DNA of 64,000 nucleotides from positions 357,832 to 421,831 of the forward strand of contig NZ_WXEY01000001.1 of the NCBI RefSeq assembly GCF_009877425.1, read 5' to 3'. The position numbers and the translations under genes were made by a program. The stretch is from Heliomicrobium undosum (GTDB lineage Bacteria; Bacillota; Desulfitobacteriia; Heliobacteriales; Heliobacteriaceae). Of the stretch, positions 24,659 to 33,451 are shown in pieces (the stretch's first letter is position 1; every line of letters begins with the position of its first letter). The notes under the pieces were generated by a model. That model did no database searches and was not told the DNA's origin. It was given only the letters and a program-made list of their open reading frames with translations.

Positions 24659-25270
24659 CTAGTTCTTCAGATTTTCCAGGTGTTTCGCTTTGATTGCCTT
24701 TTTATAACCAAGATGTTCATCATACTGTTTGTCCGCTTCATTGATTTGCTCTGTCAGTTCTTTAAGAACAGAATCGGGTTGGGTCAGGATATTGTCGTAA
24801 GATTGATATTCTTTGAGCATTTTACGGGCTGTTTCCAGCGAGATCCCTCTTTTTTGCAGTTGTTCCGCTTGTTCAGAACGAGGAGCATAGATTTTTTCCG
24901 TTTTTGCGTTCGAGTAGGCGTTAAAGTCTGCGTTTGTCCAGTTAGCATACTCGGCCTCGCTGAGTTCGGGGTAGATTCCTTTGATCAACTCTTGCTGCCT
25001 CTTCGATAGTTTCCATGACGCTTCTAACTTTTTAAAATCATCGTTATCCATGTTAGCGATATCTGTTTCGCTAAAACCCCGTTCTTTCAGTTCCTTTTTT
25101 TGGTTATCGTCCAAATCGAATAGATCATGATAGGCTTGCGCAATTTCTGCTTTGCTTTTACCCGTTACATCCACCTTGGAATCTGTGCCATTCGCATAAA
25201 CCGGTAGTGATACAAAGGCGCAAATTGTAAGCGCAGAAGCAATTTTTAAGAGACGATTGTCCTTGATCAA
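24659..25270 (-). CDS. Secreted helical protein of unknown function
   Basis: 203 residues; the start is TTG (25268-25270) with AAGGGGG seven bases upstream. Signal peptide 1-26 (LLKIASALTICAFVSLPVYA). The rest is charged, probably alpha-helical, with short repeats of the form LSEAEYANWTNADF and FSETDIANMDNDDF (about residues 66-80 and 103-117), i.e. an acidic helix-turn-helix-like repeat. No family recognised. Directly upstream of, and surely cotranscribed with, the M23 peptidase, so it may be a partner, inhibitor or chaperone of that enzyme; this is inference from context. Confidence 0.72.
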   Translation of the reverse strand: MIKDNRLLKIASALTICAFVSLPVYANGTDSKVDVTGKSKAEIAQAYHDLFDLDDNQKKELKERGFSETDIANMDNDDFKKLEASWKLSKRQQELIKGIYPELSEAEYANWTNADFNAYSNAKTEKIYAPRSEQAEQLQKRGISLETARKMLKEYQSYDNILTQPDSVLKELTEQINEADKQYDEHLGYKKAIKAKHLENLKN

Positions 25271-25839
25271 GTGTAGTCCCCCTTCCGTAATCTTCCTTCA
25301 AGCTCAGATTTCTTTTGACGATTCGTGTCAATGAAATGAAACAATCCACTCTACAATTTGACGTTCTGGAACAGTGTCTTTTTTATCACCCCCTTTCCGA
25401 GCAGATATCCCCTCGTATAGCACTAACCGAAAATCAAAATTTTGGTTAGCCGCAATATGGTTTCGATTGCAACCAATCGACGCATATCATTGGAATTCTG
25501 TAATGATAATACGACCATATAAATGAAATTCCTTCATAATGTACCCAAAAGGAACATATTTCTCCCTAAATTTAAAAAATGTCACAATATATCTATTTGT
25601 AACTAATTATTACATGTGCTAATGTATTGAAAAAAATAGTTTATCAAAAAGCTGGTTCGAACAAATACTATGGCTTATATATTGATTAAGTAAAAAGCCG
25701 ACAGCGCATAAAACGCTGCCAGCCGAATGTGCAGACCATAGCAAGCCCTCTATGTCACCTTGAAAGAAAAAAACAACCCGCCCACACATGTGGCCGGGTT
25801 GTTTCATGCATATTTACGGTTGTTAGAAGGTCTCCCGCC
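25271..25839. other. AT-rich non-coding region at the right edge of the island
   Basis: 569 bases without a credible gene. It contains the leader of the secreted-protein operon, a long AT-rich stretch (25390-25690), a small hairpin (CAGCG/CGCTG, 25702-25718, with an A-tract on its left) and the accC terminator. TTGACA occurs on the minus strand at 25326-25331 but without a convincing -10. Confidence 0.5.
25762..25804 (-). terminator. Terminator of the oadA-accB/accC operon
   Basis: The stem formed by AACAACCCG (25772-25780) and CGGGTTGTT (25795-25803), with inner pairing around CCACACATGTGG, is followed on the minus strand by GTTTTTTTC. It lies about 35 bases past the accC stop. Confidence 0.8.
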
Positions 25840-27201
25840 CTATTCCCCCATCATCCGCCGCTGGATGAAGTTCGTGTAGACTTCACCCTTCTGGAAGAAG
25901 GCGTTGCCCAGCACTTTTTGCTGGAAGGGGATGGTTGTCTTGACGCCTTCGATGACGAACTCTTCGAGGGCGCGTTGCATGCGGGCGATGGCTTCGTTGC
26001 GGTCACGGCCCCAGACGATCAGCTTGCCGACCATCGAGTCATAGGTGGGCGGGATGGTGTAGCCGGCGTAGGCGGCGCTGTCGAGGCGGACGCCCAGTCC
26101 GCCGGGGGGATGGTAAGCGGTGATCTTGCCGGGGCTCGGCATGAAGTTGCGGGCGGGGTCTTCGGCGTTGATCCGGCATTCGATGGCGTGGCCGTTGATG
26201 ACGATATCGTCCTGGGTGTAGCCCAGGGGCTCGCCGGCGGCGATGCGGATCTGTTCTTTGATCAGGTCTTTGTTGGTAATCATCTCGGTGACAGGGTGCT
26301 CGACCTGGATGCGGGTGTTCATCTCAATGAAATAATAATGGCCGTGCTTGTCCAGCAGGAATTCGACGGTGCCAGCGTTCACGTAGTTGACGGACTTGGC
26401 GGCCAGGACGGCCTGTTCGCCCATCTCCTTGCGCAGTTCCGGCGAGAGAGCCGGCGACGGGGCTTCTTCCAGCAGCTTCTGGTTCCGCCGCTGGATGGAG
26501 CAGTCGCGCTCGCCCAGGTAGACCGTGTTGCCGAACTGGTCGGCCATGATCTGAAACTCGATGTGGCGGGGCTCTTCGATGTACTTTTCGATGTAGACGG
26601 CCTTGTTGCCGAAAGCGGCTTCCGCTTCGGTCTGGGCCGTCTGGAGGGCGTTGAAGAGGTCCTTGTCCGAGTGGGCGATGCGCATGCCGCGCCCGCCGCC
26701 GCCAGCCGAAGCCTTGATCATGACCGGGTAGCCGATCTCGGCGGCGATCTTTTCGGCCTCTTCCTCAGAGGTGACGATGGACTCGGAACCGGGGACGACG
26801 CGGACACCAGCCTTGATCATCGTCTCCCGCGCCACGGCCTTGGAGCCCATGGACTCGATGGCCTTGGAGCCGGGACCGATGAACTTGATCTTGCAGGTTT
26901 CGCAGATCTCGGCAAAGTACGCGTTTTCCGAGAGGAAGCCGAATCCGGGGTGGATGGCTTCCGCGCCGGAAACGGTGGCGGCGCTGATGATGTTGGGGAT
27001 GTTCAGATAGCTGCGGTTCGAGGGCGCCGGTCCGACGCAGTAGGCTTCATCGGCCAGCTTGACATGGAGGGCGTCTTTGTCCATCTCCGAGTAGACGGCG
27101 ACGGTCTGGATGCCCAGTTCCTTGCAGGCGCGGATGATGCGGACGGCGATCTCGCCGCGGTTGGCGATCAGGATCTTGTTAAAGAGGCTGTGGTGTCCCA
27201 T
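25840..27201 (-). CDS. accC: Biotin carboxylase (acetyl-CoA carboxylase / pyruvate carboxylase A-type subunit)
   Basis: 453 residues, full length. ATP-grasp enzyme: [16 protein letters not shown], the [10 protein letters not shown] motif, the glycine-rich lid [21 protein letters not shown], and the catalytic [15 protein letters not shown]. It carboxylates the biotin of a BCCP using bicarbonate and ATP. ATG at 27199-27201 with AAGGGGGCG upstream, 12 bases after the fusion gene that carries the BCCP. AccC could serve acetyl-CoA carboxylase (fatty acids) and also, with the OadA-type transferase next door, act as a two-subunit pyruvate carboxylase. Confidence 0.96.
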   Translation of the reverse strand: MGHHSLFNKILIANRGEIAVRIIRACKELGIQTVAVYSEMDKDALHVKLADEAYCVGPAPSNRSYLNIPNIISAATVSGAEAIHPGFGFLSENAYFAEICETCKIKFIGPGSKAIESMGSKAVARETMIKAGVRVVPGSESIVTSEEEAEKIAAEIGYPVMIKASAGGGGRGMRIAHSDKDLFNALQTAQTEAEAAFGNKAVYIEKYIEEPRHIEFQIMADQFGNTVYLGERDCSIQRRNQKLLEEAPSPALSPELRKEMGEQAVLAAKSVNYVNAGTVEFLLDKHGHYYFIEMNTRIQVEHPVTEMITNKDLIKEQIRIAAGEPLGYTQDDIVINGHAIECRINAEDPARNFMPSPGKITAYHPPGGLGVRLDSAAYAGYTIPPTYDSMVGKLIVWGRDRNEAIARMQRALEEFVIEGVKTTIPFQQKVLGNAFFQKGEVYTNFIQRRMMGE

Positions 27202-27213
27202 TGAGGCGCCCCC

Positions 27214-27693
27214 TTAGGCTTTTTCAACGAGGAAAAGGGTTTGACCGTATTCGACGGGCGCGCCGTTTTCCACGAGAATTTCGACGATGGTTCCTTTGAT
27301 CTCGGCTTCGATTTCGTTCATCAATTTCATGGCTTCGATGATGCAGACGGTCGTGCCGTTTTCCACCTTGCTGCCCTTTTCCACGTAGGGGCGGGCGTCG
27401 GGGGCTGGGGCGCGGTAGAAGGTGCCCACCATGGGCGAGGTGATGGCGACGACGTTCGGGTTTTTGGACAGATCGGCGGCCGGTTTGGGCGCAGGCGCGG
27501 CGGCTTCAGCGGCAGGCGCGGGGGCTGCGGCTACAGGGGCGGCGACCATAACGGGAGCAGGGGCGGCGGCGGGGGCATGGATGGCCGATCCCTTGCGGAT
27601 CGCTAATTTGACGCCATCGCTTTCCACTTGCAGTTCAGCGATGTCCGTACCGTTCAGAACCTGGATGAGTTCTTTGATTTCTTGGACGTTCAC
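27214..27693 (-). CDS. accB: Probable internal start giving free AccB
   Basis: Inside the fusion gene, AAGGAGGA (27701-27708) stands eight bases before a GTG (27691-27693) exactly where a normal AccB begins ([10 protein letters not shown]). Translation from it gives 159 residues, the usual BCCP length, with the EAMKLMNEI biotinylation motif. The ribosome site is one of the strongest in the window and codes for Gln-Lys-Glu-Asp in the fusion. Inference: the cell makes both the fusion and free AccB. Confidence 0.6.
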   Translation of the reverse strand: MNVQEIKELIQVLNGTDIAELQVESDGVKLAIRKGSAIHAPAAAPAPVMVAAPVAAAPAPAAEAAAPAPKPAADLSKNPNVVAITSPMVGTFYRAPAPDARPYVEKGSKVENGTTVCIIEAMKLMNEIEAEIKGTIVEILVENGAPVEYGQTLFLVEKA

Positions 27694-29148
27694 CTTCGTA
27701 TCCTCCTTCTGCGTGTTCCCTCTGACGGGAGCGGACTGGTTCCCCCCGGGTTGAGGGGCCGGCGGGTCTTCCTGGTTCTGAACGACCGGGGCGACCACGT
27801 GGGCTTGCGGGTTTTTCCTGTATTCGAAGAATTTTAATGCCACTTGCGGGAACAGGGCGTAGGACAGGACATCTTCCTCGCTCTTGGCCAGCGGGCCCAG
27901 TTCGCGGCGGACGCGGTCCATGGCCGGCTCCAGCAGGTCGGCGGGACGGCATTCGATCTGGGGATCGTCCTTGAGGATTTTGGTCACGATATCCTGACGA
28001 ATCGGCGCCGGCGGCTTGCCGTAGAGGCCTTTCACATAGCCCTTGACCTCGCCGGGCACCAGTTTGTAGCGCTCGCCCGTGAGGACGTTTAAGACAGCCT
28101 GGGTGCCGACAATCTGGCTGGTGGGGGTGACAAGGGGCGGGTAGCCGAAGTCGGCCCGCACCTTGGGCATTTCATTCAAGACATCGTTCAGGCGGTGGCG
28201 CGCCTTCTGCTCTTCCAACTGGGTGATCAGGTTGGTGATCATGCCGCCGGGGACCTGGTGGTCGAAGACGAGCATGTCGTTGAGGCCGGTGATCCCCCGC
28301 TTGTAGCCGAGGCGCTTGCGCAGGTCCTCGAAGTACTGGGTGATCTCGAAGATGCGGTGGATGTCGAGGCCCGGGTCATAGGGGGTGTCGCTGAAGGCCC
28401 GCACCAGCGTCTCGACAGGCGGCTGGGAGGGACCGAAGGCGAGCGGCAGGGAGGCGCAATCGATGATGTCGGCGCCGGCTTCAACGCCTTTTAAGAGGGC
28501 GCCGACGGCCATGCCGCCGATGTAGTGGGTGTGCAGTTGCAAAGGAAGGTTGACCCTTTCCTTGATCAAGGTGACCAGTTCCCGCGATTTGAAGGGCAGG
28601 AGGAGGCCGGCCATGTCCTTGATGCAGAGGGAGTCAGCGCCCATCTCGGCCAGTTGGGTGGCCGTCTCCACATAGTGCTCCATCGTGTGGACAGGGCTCA
28701 TCGTGTAGACGATAGAGGCCTGCACATGGGCGCCGGCTTTTTTGGCGTGGCGCATGGGCGCTTCCATGTTGCGGATATCGTTGAGGGCGTCAAAGATGCG
28801 GATGATGTCGATGCCGTTTTCGACGGCTTTGTGGACAAAGGCCTCCACCACGTCGTCGGGGTAGTGGGTGTAGCCGACAAGGGATTGGCCCCGCAGGAGC
28901 ATCTGCAGGGGGGTGCGACGAAAATGCTTTTTCAGGATGCGCAGTCGTTCCCAGGGATCTTCATTCAGGTAGCGCATGCAGACATCGAAAGTGGCGCCGC
29001 CCCAAACCTCAACGGAGTGATAGCCCACCTTGTCCATCTTTTCAACGATTGGGAGCATGTCCTCCAAGCGCATACGGGTGGCCCACAGGCTCTGGTGGCC
29101 GTCCCGCAGTGTCGTCTCGGTGATTTTTACCCTGCGTTGCTCTTGCAC
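27214..29148 (-). CDS. Fusion of OadA/PycB-type carboxyltransferase with biotin carboxyl carrier protein AccB
   Basis: 644 residues from GTG (29146-29148; GGAGGG six bases upstream). Residues about 5-280 form the HMGL-like carboxyltransferase ([42 protein letters not shown]), and about 290-465 the PYC/OADA conserved domain. A Pro/Gln-rich linker leads to a complete AccB (about 486-644): [21 protein letters not shown], an Ala/Pro-rich hinge, and the biotinyl domain with EAMKLMNEI, whose Lys is biotinylated. In Bacillus the accB gene occupies this position alone; here it is joined in frame to the transferase. Likely reaction: pyruvate carboxylation (or oxaloacetate decarboxylation) with AccC. 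Confidence 0.9.
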   Translation of the reverse strand: MQEQRRVKITETTLRDGHQSLWATRMRLEDMLPIVEKMDKVGYHSVEVWGGATFDVCMRYLNEDPWERLRILKKHFRRTPLQMLLRGQSLVGYTHYPDDVVEAFVHKAVENGIDIIRIFDALNDIRNMEAPMRHAKKAGAHVQASIVYTMSPVHTMEHYVETATQLAEMGADSLCIKDMAGLLLPFKSRELVTLIKERVNLPLQLHTHYIGGMAVGALLKGVEAGADIIDCASLPLAFGPSQPPVETLVRAFSDTPYDPGLDIHRIFEITQYFEDLRKRLGYKRGITGLNDMLVFDHQVPGGMITNLITQLEEQKARHRLNDVLNEMPKVRADFGYPPLVTPTSQIVGTQAVLNVLTGERYKLVPGEVKGYVKGLYGKPPAPIRQDIVTKILKDDPQIECRPADLLEPAMDRVRRELGPLAKSEEDVLSYALFPQVALKFFEYRKNPQAHVVAPVVQNQEDPPAPQPGGNQSAPVRGNTQKEDTKVNVQEIKELIQVLNGTDIAELQVESDGVKLAIRKGSAIHAPAAAPAPVMVAAPVAAAPAPAAEAAAPAPKPAADLSKNPNVVAITSPMVGTFYRAPAPDARPYVEKGSKVENGTTVCIIEAMKLMNEIEAEIKGTIVEILVENGAPVEYGQTLFLVEKA

Positions 29149-29220
29149 TTGATTCCCTCCGTCTCTCCGAGCGGCACGGCGTCGTGGTTCCCTGGTTCCG
29201 CCGCTTCCGGACAAAATAGA

Positions 29221-29256
29221 AACTCAGGTCGTTGTTGGAGTGACAACTCCTGAGTT
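29221..29256 (-). promoter_or_regulatory. Leader hairpin of the oadA-accB operon
   Basis: AACTCAGG (29221-29228) pairs with CCTGAGTT (29249-29256), with inner TTGT/ACAA pairing. On the minus strand it is followed by TCTATTTTGTCC, so it looks like a terminator or attenuator between the promoter and the gene. It could alternatively end the spoIIIA transcript. Confidence 0.5.
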
Positions 29257-29290
29257 ATTCGCTAGCGACAATGCTAGACACTTACCATAT

Positions 29291-29319
29291 ATTATAGAGT
29301 TCGGACGATTCAGACGCAA
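29291..29319 (-). promoter_or_regulatory. Candidate sigma-A promoter of the oadA-accB/accC operon
   Basis: On the minus strand TTGCGT (29314-29319), 17 bases, TATAAT (29291-29296). Start would be near 29284, giving a leader of about 135 bases that contains the hairpin at 29221-29256. It separates housekeeping carboxylase expression from the sporulation operon upstream. Confidence 0.55.
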
Positions 29320-29426
29320 GGCGTGATTCTCCATGTATACAGAATAACCGATTTTCCCCATCAAATAAACGACTTCTGTCGAAAACCGGCTGTAGGCAGG
29401 GGGCTCGCCGCTTCCGGACGGTAACC

Positions 29427-30191
29427 TTACCGGTTCATCACCGATACCTCATTTGTCTTGACGCCTGTCGATCGAGCCACCAGTTCGGCGATCTTGCCCT
29501 TTTCGGCTGGTGACAACTCCCTGGCGGCGACGATCACCGATACGGTGTTGGGCTGGATCAGGACGACGGCGTCGCGGTAGCTGTTGGCGATGAGCAGCCG
29601 TTCCGTCTCCATCTCCTTTTTAATCTGCTCGCTGATCTGGAGCAGTTTTTTCTGGGCCTCCTTGCGCGTCTCGCCGGAGGACTGGTCATTGCGGACGATC
29701 TCCTGGAGGATTTCGATCTGCTGGCTGCGGACGCGTTCCCGCTCCATGCGGTATTCGGAAAAAAAGTCCTGCCCTTTGTTCTGGAACTGGCCGGGGTTGG
29801 GCAGCGCCGGGCCGGCTGTCGGGGTGGAGTCAGAGGTGGAGGTTGCGTCAGAGGCAGCGGTTGCAGACGGATTCGCGCCAGTCGATTTTCCGAAGGGAAC
29901 CGCCGCAACGGGAGGTGTCTTTGAGGCGGAAGGAGACGCCGGAGCGGAAGGGGCCGCCGGCGCAGCAGAGGACGCCGGGCCGGAGGACGTCGGACCGGAA
30001 GGCGCCGGGTCCCCGAAGATCCGGTCGCTCTCTCGTAAAGCCACCGTAAAGACGAGATCGCTCATGGAATAGACGCCGAAGAATCCGACAGCCGTGACAA
30101 GGACGCCCGCCAGCAGGGCGAGGACCTTGCGGACCGGCCACTGGGGCGGGCTAGGCAGCCAGGACGGTTTTCGGATGATCCGGATTTTCAT
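29427..30191 (-). CDS. spoIIIAH: Stage III sporulation protein AH
   Basis: 254 residues. One transmembrane segment (about 21-43) and a C-terminal ring-forming domain (about 140-254: FFSEYRMERERVRSQQIEILQEIV... ELSPAEKGKIAELVARSTGV), homologous to the YscJ/FliF ring fold. Between them lies an unusually long Pro/Ala/Ser-rich linker (about 60-135). In Bacillus SpoIIIAH pairs with forespore SpoIIQ to form the channel. ATG overlaps the spoIIIAG stop (ATGA). Confidence 0.93.
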   Translation of the reverse strand: MKIRIIRKPSWLPSPPQWPVRKVLALLAGVLVTAVGFFGVYSMSDLVFTVALRESDRIFGDPAPSGPTSSGPASSAAPAAPSAPASPSASKTPPVAAVPFGKSTGANPSATAASDATSTSDSTPTAGPALPNPGQFQNKGQDFFSEYRMERERVRSQQIEILQEIVRNDQSSGETRKEAQKKLLQISEQIKKEMETERLLIANSYRDAVVLIQPNTVSVIVAARELSPAEKGKIAELVARSTGVKTNEVSVMNR

Positions 30192-30787
30192 CGCTTTTCC
30201 TCCCGTGGAAAGACGCTGACCTTATGGGCTGGGATGTCGAGGAGGGTGCAGACGGCCCGGCTGATGTTCTGGCGCACATTGGCGTCTCTCGCCCCGTCGG
30301 CGACAACGAGGACGCCGGCCACCTGGTAGCGCAGTTCCCGCACGACCACCGGCTGCTCTTTGGTGGCGCTGCTTTCTTTGACCACCACGACGGTACGGCT
30401 GTCCGTGTTGTCCGAGGTCACCCGGGTACCGCCGGATTTGTCCTTTTCTTCGATCTTCTTGTTGTTGGCGTTGCTGTTGGTGGCGTATTCGGACTGGGTG
30501 CCCTGAGCGAGGCTGACGACCACTTCGGTCGCGCCGACGCCTTCAATCTTGGAGACGGCGCCGGACACACGCTCACTCAGCAGCCGCTCCTGGGCCGCCA
30601 GTTCGGATCCCCGGCCTGTCCTCGCCGCCTCTCCCGCCGGCGTCGCTGTCGTCGGCGCCGTCTCTTGACCTGGCCAGATGCCCGTACCCTGTGGACGTTC
30701 TTCATTCATCATCAGGGCGACGCCCAGGAAAACAACGACGGCGATTACAGCCAACAGCTTGTCTTTCGGCTGTTTGAGCCAGTTCAT
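30188..30787 (-). CDS. spoIIIAG: Stage III sporulation protein AG
   Basis: 199 residues. N-terminal TM segment (KLLAVIAVVVFLGVALMM) and a soluble domain of the ring-building type with VSGAVSKIEGVGATEVVVSLAQG and RYQVAGVLVVADGARDANVRQNISRAVCTLLDIPAHKVSVFP. SpoIIIAG forms a large ring in the mother-cell membrane channel. The ATG has GGGGGAGGA upstream; its TGA overlaps the AH start. Confidence 0.94.
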   Translation of the reverse strand: MNWLKQPKDKLLAVIAVVVFLGVALMMNEERPQGTGIWPGQETAPTTATPAGEAARTGRGSELAAQERLLSERVSGAVSKIEGVGATEVVVSLAQGTQSEYATNSNANNKKIEEKDKSGGTRVTSDNTDSRTVVVVKESSATKEQPVVVRELRYQVAGVLVVADGARDANVRQNISRAVCTLLDIPAHKVSVFPREEKR

Positions 30788-30836
30788 CGGTTATCCTCCC
30801 CCCGTTTCCGCCGGTTTTGTTGAAAAACCGGTCTGC

Positions 30837-31526
30837 TTATTCCCACAACACCCGGATTCGCTCCGGCGGGACGCCGTAGAAACCGGAAAGTGTCCGGATG
30901 ATCTCCTGGGCCGTGGCCTCCCTGTCCGTCCCTTCATTTTGCGAAGGAACTACCCCTGGAGCGTTAGAAGGAACGGTTCCTTGCGCGCTAGAAGGGGCAG
31001 CGCCCGGCGCACTCGCAGGCTCCCGGACGTGGACATCATCGACCATCACCGGCGCCACCGCCTCTTTCCTTCCATTCCCTGCTTTTCCCGCCCCATCGGG
31101 CCGCAGGGTGACGGTGATTTGCCCGATGGCCGTCTTGTCTTCCCCCTGGCCGCCCAGGTCCACCTGGGCCGAAGCCGCTTGCACGCCCGGCTTGAGCCCG
31201 ACCAGCGCCTCCACCTGGCGTTGCAGGCGGCTCTTCGCCTCTTCCCGGGCCTGGTGGAGTCCCTCTTCCCGCAAGGCCTCTCCCCGGCGGCGGATCTCGT
31301 CGTAGCCGGACACCGCTTGGGCAGGCATGTCCCCGCCCAGCGTAGCGGCCCAGTTGTTTTTGTTCACCCAACTCATGATCGGGTTGAGCACGGCGACCAT
31401 GATGAACAATCCCGCCACCAGCCGGACGAGGGACTGCAAACGGCCGTTGGGCAGGAGCATGTCCAGCAGGGTGCCCACCAGGATGATCAACAGCACCTGT
31501 TCGATGATCTGGCGTAGGATGTCCAG
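30837..31526 (-). CDS. spoIIIAF: Stage III sporulation protein AF, probable CTG start
   Basis: Two N-terminal TM segments (VLLIILVGTLLDMLLP and LVRLVAGLFIMVAVLNPIMSWV) and a soluble domain ending TLSGFYGVPPERIRVLWE are typical of SpoIIIAF; a Ser/Pro/Ala-rich insert lies near residue 160. The first ordinary start in frame is a GTG at 31494-31496 (219 residues) without any ribosome site and cutting into the first TM helix. Ten codons upstream, a CTG (31524-31526) follows AAAGGGGGG at seven bases and yields LDILRQIIEQVLL, matching family N-termini. I therefore place the start at CTG (229 residues). Part of the membrane channel built by SpoIIIAA-AH. Confidence 0.88.
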   Translation of the reverse strand: MDILRQIIEQVLLIILVGTLLDMLLPNGRLQSLVRLVAGLFIMVAVLNPIMSWVNKNNWAATLGGDMPAQAVSGYDEIRRRGEALREEGLHQAREEAKSRLQRQVEALVGLKPGVQAASAQVDLGGQGEDKTAIGQITVTLRPDGAGKAGNGRKEAVAPVMVDDVHVREPASAPGAAPSSAQGTVPSNAPGVVPSQNEGTDREATAQEIIRTLSGFYGVPPERIRVLWE

Positions 31527-31540
31527 GCCGCTTCCCCCCT

Positions 31541-32935
31541 TTACCGCAGCATGACCGTCAGGTTGCCGGCTCCGACGACGATGGTGAGCGCCAGGAAAAA
31601 CATGAGCCCGACAGAGGCGACGGCGCCGAAGATCAGGGTGAGGCTGCCGCCGATCGTCTCCAAGCTGTCGGCCACGGGGCTGTCGCCGATGGGCTGGAGC
31701 AGCGCCCCGGCCAGCCGGTAGATCAGGACGAGTGCCAGAATCTTCAGCGACGGCAGGATGCAGAGGATGGCGATAATGACGAGGCCGATGAGGCCGATGC
31801 CGTTTTTGAGCAGCAGCGACGAGTTGACGATGACCTCGAAGCTGTCGGCGACGAGGCCGCCCACCACCGGTAGCAAGGCGTCGGTGGCGTATTTGGCCGT
31901 CCGCAGGGTCACGCCGTCGGCAACGGCCCCAACAGCGCCGTAGATGCTGATGACACCGAGAAAGACGGTGATGAAGAGGCCCATGGCCAGCTTGTAGCCG
32001 TCCTTGATCAGGTTCTGCAGATTTTTCACCTTGAACTGGGGAGACACGTGGTTGAGAATCCCCAGTGCGGCGGAAAAGAGGATGAGCGGAAAAATCCAGT
32101 CCTTGATCAGGGTGCTGATCAGGGTGATGGTGCCGAAGATGACAGGATGAAAGAGCGCCCCCGAGGCAAATCCGCCCATGGCTGTCAGCAGGGTGAGCAG
32201 GACCGGCAGGATGGCCTGCATGAAGCGAACCATGTCTTCGATGGCGCCCCGGCCCGTCTGGATGGCGGTATGGAAGCTGTGGATGGCGATGGTGATCAAC
32301 ACCATGTAGCCGACGGCAAAGGCCACCTTAGATACCGCCCCCGATTCGAAGGATGACTGGAAGTGGTTGAGGACGGCGACAACGACGGCCAGGATGATCA
32401 GTTCCCCCAGCAGCGCCGTGTTGGACAGCACCTCCTGAAAGAGATAGCCCATGACGCCCCGGAAGACCTCGCCGACGGACAGGCTCACATTGCCGTTGCG
32501 GATGTCCTCCATGATCGTGCGGGGATTCAGGGAGGGCAGGTACTTCCCCTTGTCCCGCTCCAGTTCATCGAGGACCCGTTGGAATTCGGAGAGGTCGACG
32601 GCAGGGCCTTGACCGCCGTCGCCGTTGCCGGAGGGGTCGCCGGCAGTTCCATTAATGGATACAGCAGTGGATGCACCGGATGGGCTCGATGCAGCGTTGG
32701 CGCCGGTATTGGCTATGGCGCCGAAAACGCCATCCACCCCAAGCGGTGGCGCTCCCGTCTGAACTGGCGCAACGGAAATCGGTGCCACCGGTTCGGCAGC
32801 CGCCTGTGATGGCTGCGTTCCAGACAACAAAAGGACAGACATCGACAGCGCCATCAAGGATCCAAGGCCCCATCGGGATACCCGCCTGGCGCCTTTCCAT
32901 TCAAGCCATCGTCGCAAAAAGCTACCCGGCCTCAT
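31541..32935 (-). CDS. spoIIIAE: Stage III sporulation protein AE
   Basis: 464 residues from ATG (32933-32935), which overlaps the AD stop (ATGA). Signal/anchor segment LGSLMALSMSVLLLSG, a Gly/Ser/Ala-rich region, then a polytopic membrane domain of about seven segments (for example ELIILAVVVAVLNHF, FAVGYMVLITIAIHSF, VIFGTITLISTLI, IGLVIIAILCILPSL). Family multipass component of the feeding channel. The reading frame extends farther upstream through AD, but no ribosome site supports that. Confidence 0.94.
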   Translation of the reverse strand: MRPGSFLRRWLEWKGARRVSRWGLGSLMALSMSVLLLSGTQPSQAAAEPVAPISVAPVQTGAPPLGVDGVFGAIANTGANAASSPSGASTAVSINGTAGDPSGNGDGGQGPAVDLSEFQRVLDELERDKGKYLPSLNPRTIMEDIRNGNVSLSVGEVFRGVMGYLFQEVLSNTALLGELIILAVVVAVLNHFQSSFESGAVSKVAFAVGYMVLITIAIHSFHTAIQTGRGAIEDMVRFMQAILPVLLTLLTAMGGFASGALFHPVIFGTITLISTLIKDWIFPLILFSAALGILNHVSPQFKVKNLQNLIKDGYKLAMGLFITVFLGVISIYGAVGAVADGVTLRTAKYATDALLPVVGGLVADSFEVIVNSSLLLKNGIGLIGLVIIAILCILPSLKILALVLIYRLAGALLQPIGDSPVADSLETIGGSLTLIFGAVASVGLMFFLALTIVVGAGNLTVMLR

Positions 32936-33333
32936 GAGGGGCCACCTCGCGGCAAGAGGCCCATCAGCGAATCCATCAAGGCCAGCAGGATCGGAAGCGC
33001 CAGCACCATCACCAGAATTTTGGCCGCCATCTCCACTTTGGAGGCGATCGTCGACTCGCCGGCGTCCCGGCAGATCTGTGCCCCGAACTCCGCGATATAG
33101 GCGATGCCGACAATCTTCAACAGCGTCGTCAGGTAGTAGCGGTTGATCTGCGCCTTGTTGGCCAAGTCCTCCAAGACCTGAATGACGGCGGAGATCTTGG
33201 TCAGCACGAACAGGAACAGGATCACCCCGGCGGCGATGCTCAGTTGGACAGCCAGTTCGGGGCGCTGCTTGCGCACGATGACCAGAAAGATGGTCGCGAT
33301 GATGCCCACCCCGACAACCTGAAGAATCTCCAC
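32932..33333 (-). CDS. spoIIIAD: Stage III sporulation protein AD
   Basis: 133 residues from GTG (33331-33333) with AGGAGGTGGG just upstream. Small hydrophobic protein with about four membrane helices (VEILQVVGVGIIATIFLVIV; LSIAAGVILFLFVLTKI; IVGIAYIAEFGAQICRDAG; LVMVLALPILLALMDSLMGLLP), characteristic of SpoIIIAD. The open frame upstream of the GTG has no ribosome site. Preceded by a 118-base gap after AC, the largest inside the operon. Confidence 0.93.
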   Translation of the reverse strand: MEILQVVGVGIIATIFLVIVRKQRPELAVQLSIAAGVILFLFVLTKISAVIQVLEDLANKAQINRYYLTTLLKIVGIAYIAEFGAQICRDAGESTIASKVEMAAKILVMVLALPILLALMDSLMGLLPRGGPS

Positions 33334-33451
33334 GGCCCACCTCCTCTCTCCACCTTCGCTCCGCCCAAGATGCTGCAAAATTTGCGCTAGGCTGCTGCGT
33401 TCATCGAGATCAGATCCCTGACAAGTAGGTATTGGATTCATGACATAGCGG

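Noticed and set aside
21074..25839. Island as prophage, transposon or CRISPR locus
   Set aside because: No integrase, transposase, terminal inverted repeats or regularly spaced repeats could be seen; only the accC fragment hints at a junction.
25729..27204. A 491-codon plus-strand frame opposite accC
   Set aside because: Shadow of accC; low-complexity Asp/Gly/Val-rich translation with no recognisable domain.
31541..33340. SpoIIIAE extended to about 600 residues through spoIIIAD
   Set aside because: The extension runs out of frame over spoIIIAD and has no ribosome site; the ATG at 32935 overlapping the AD stop gives the normal length.
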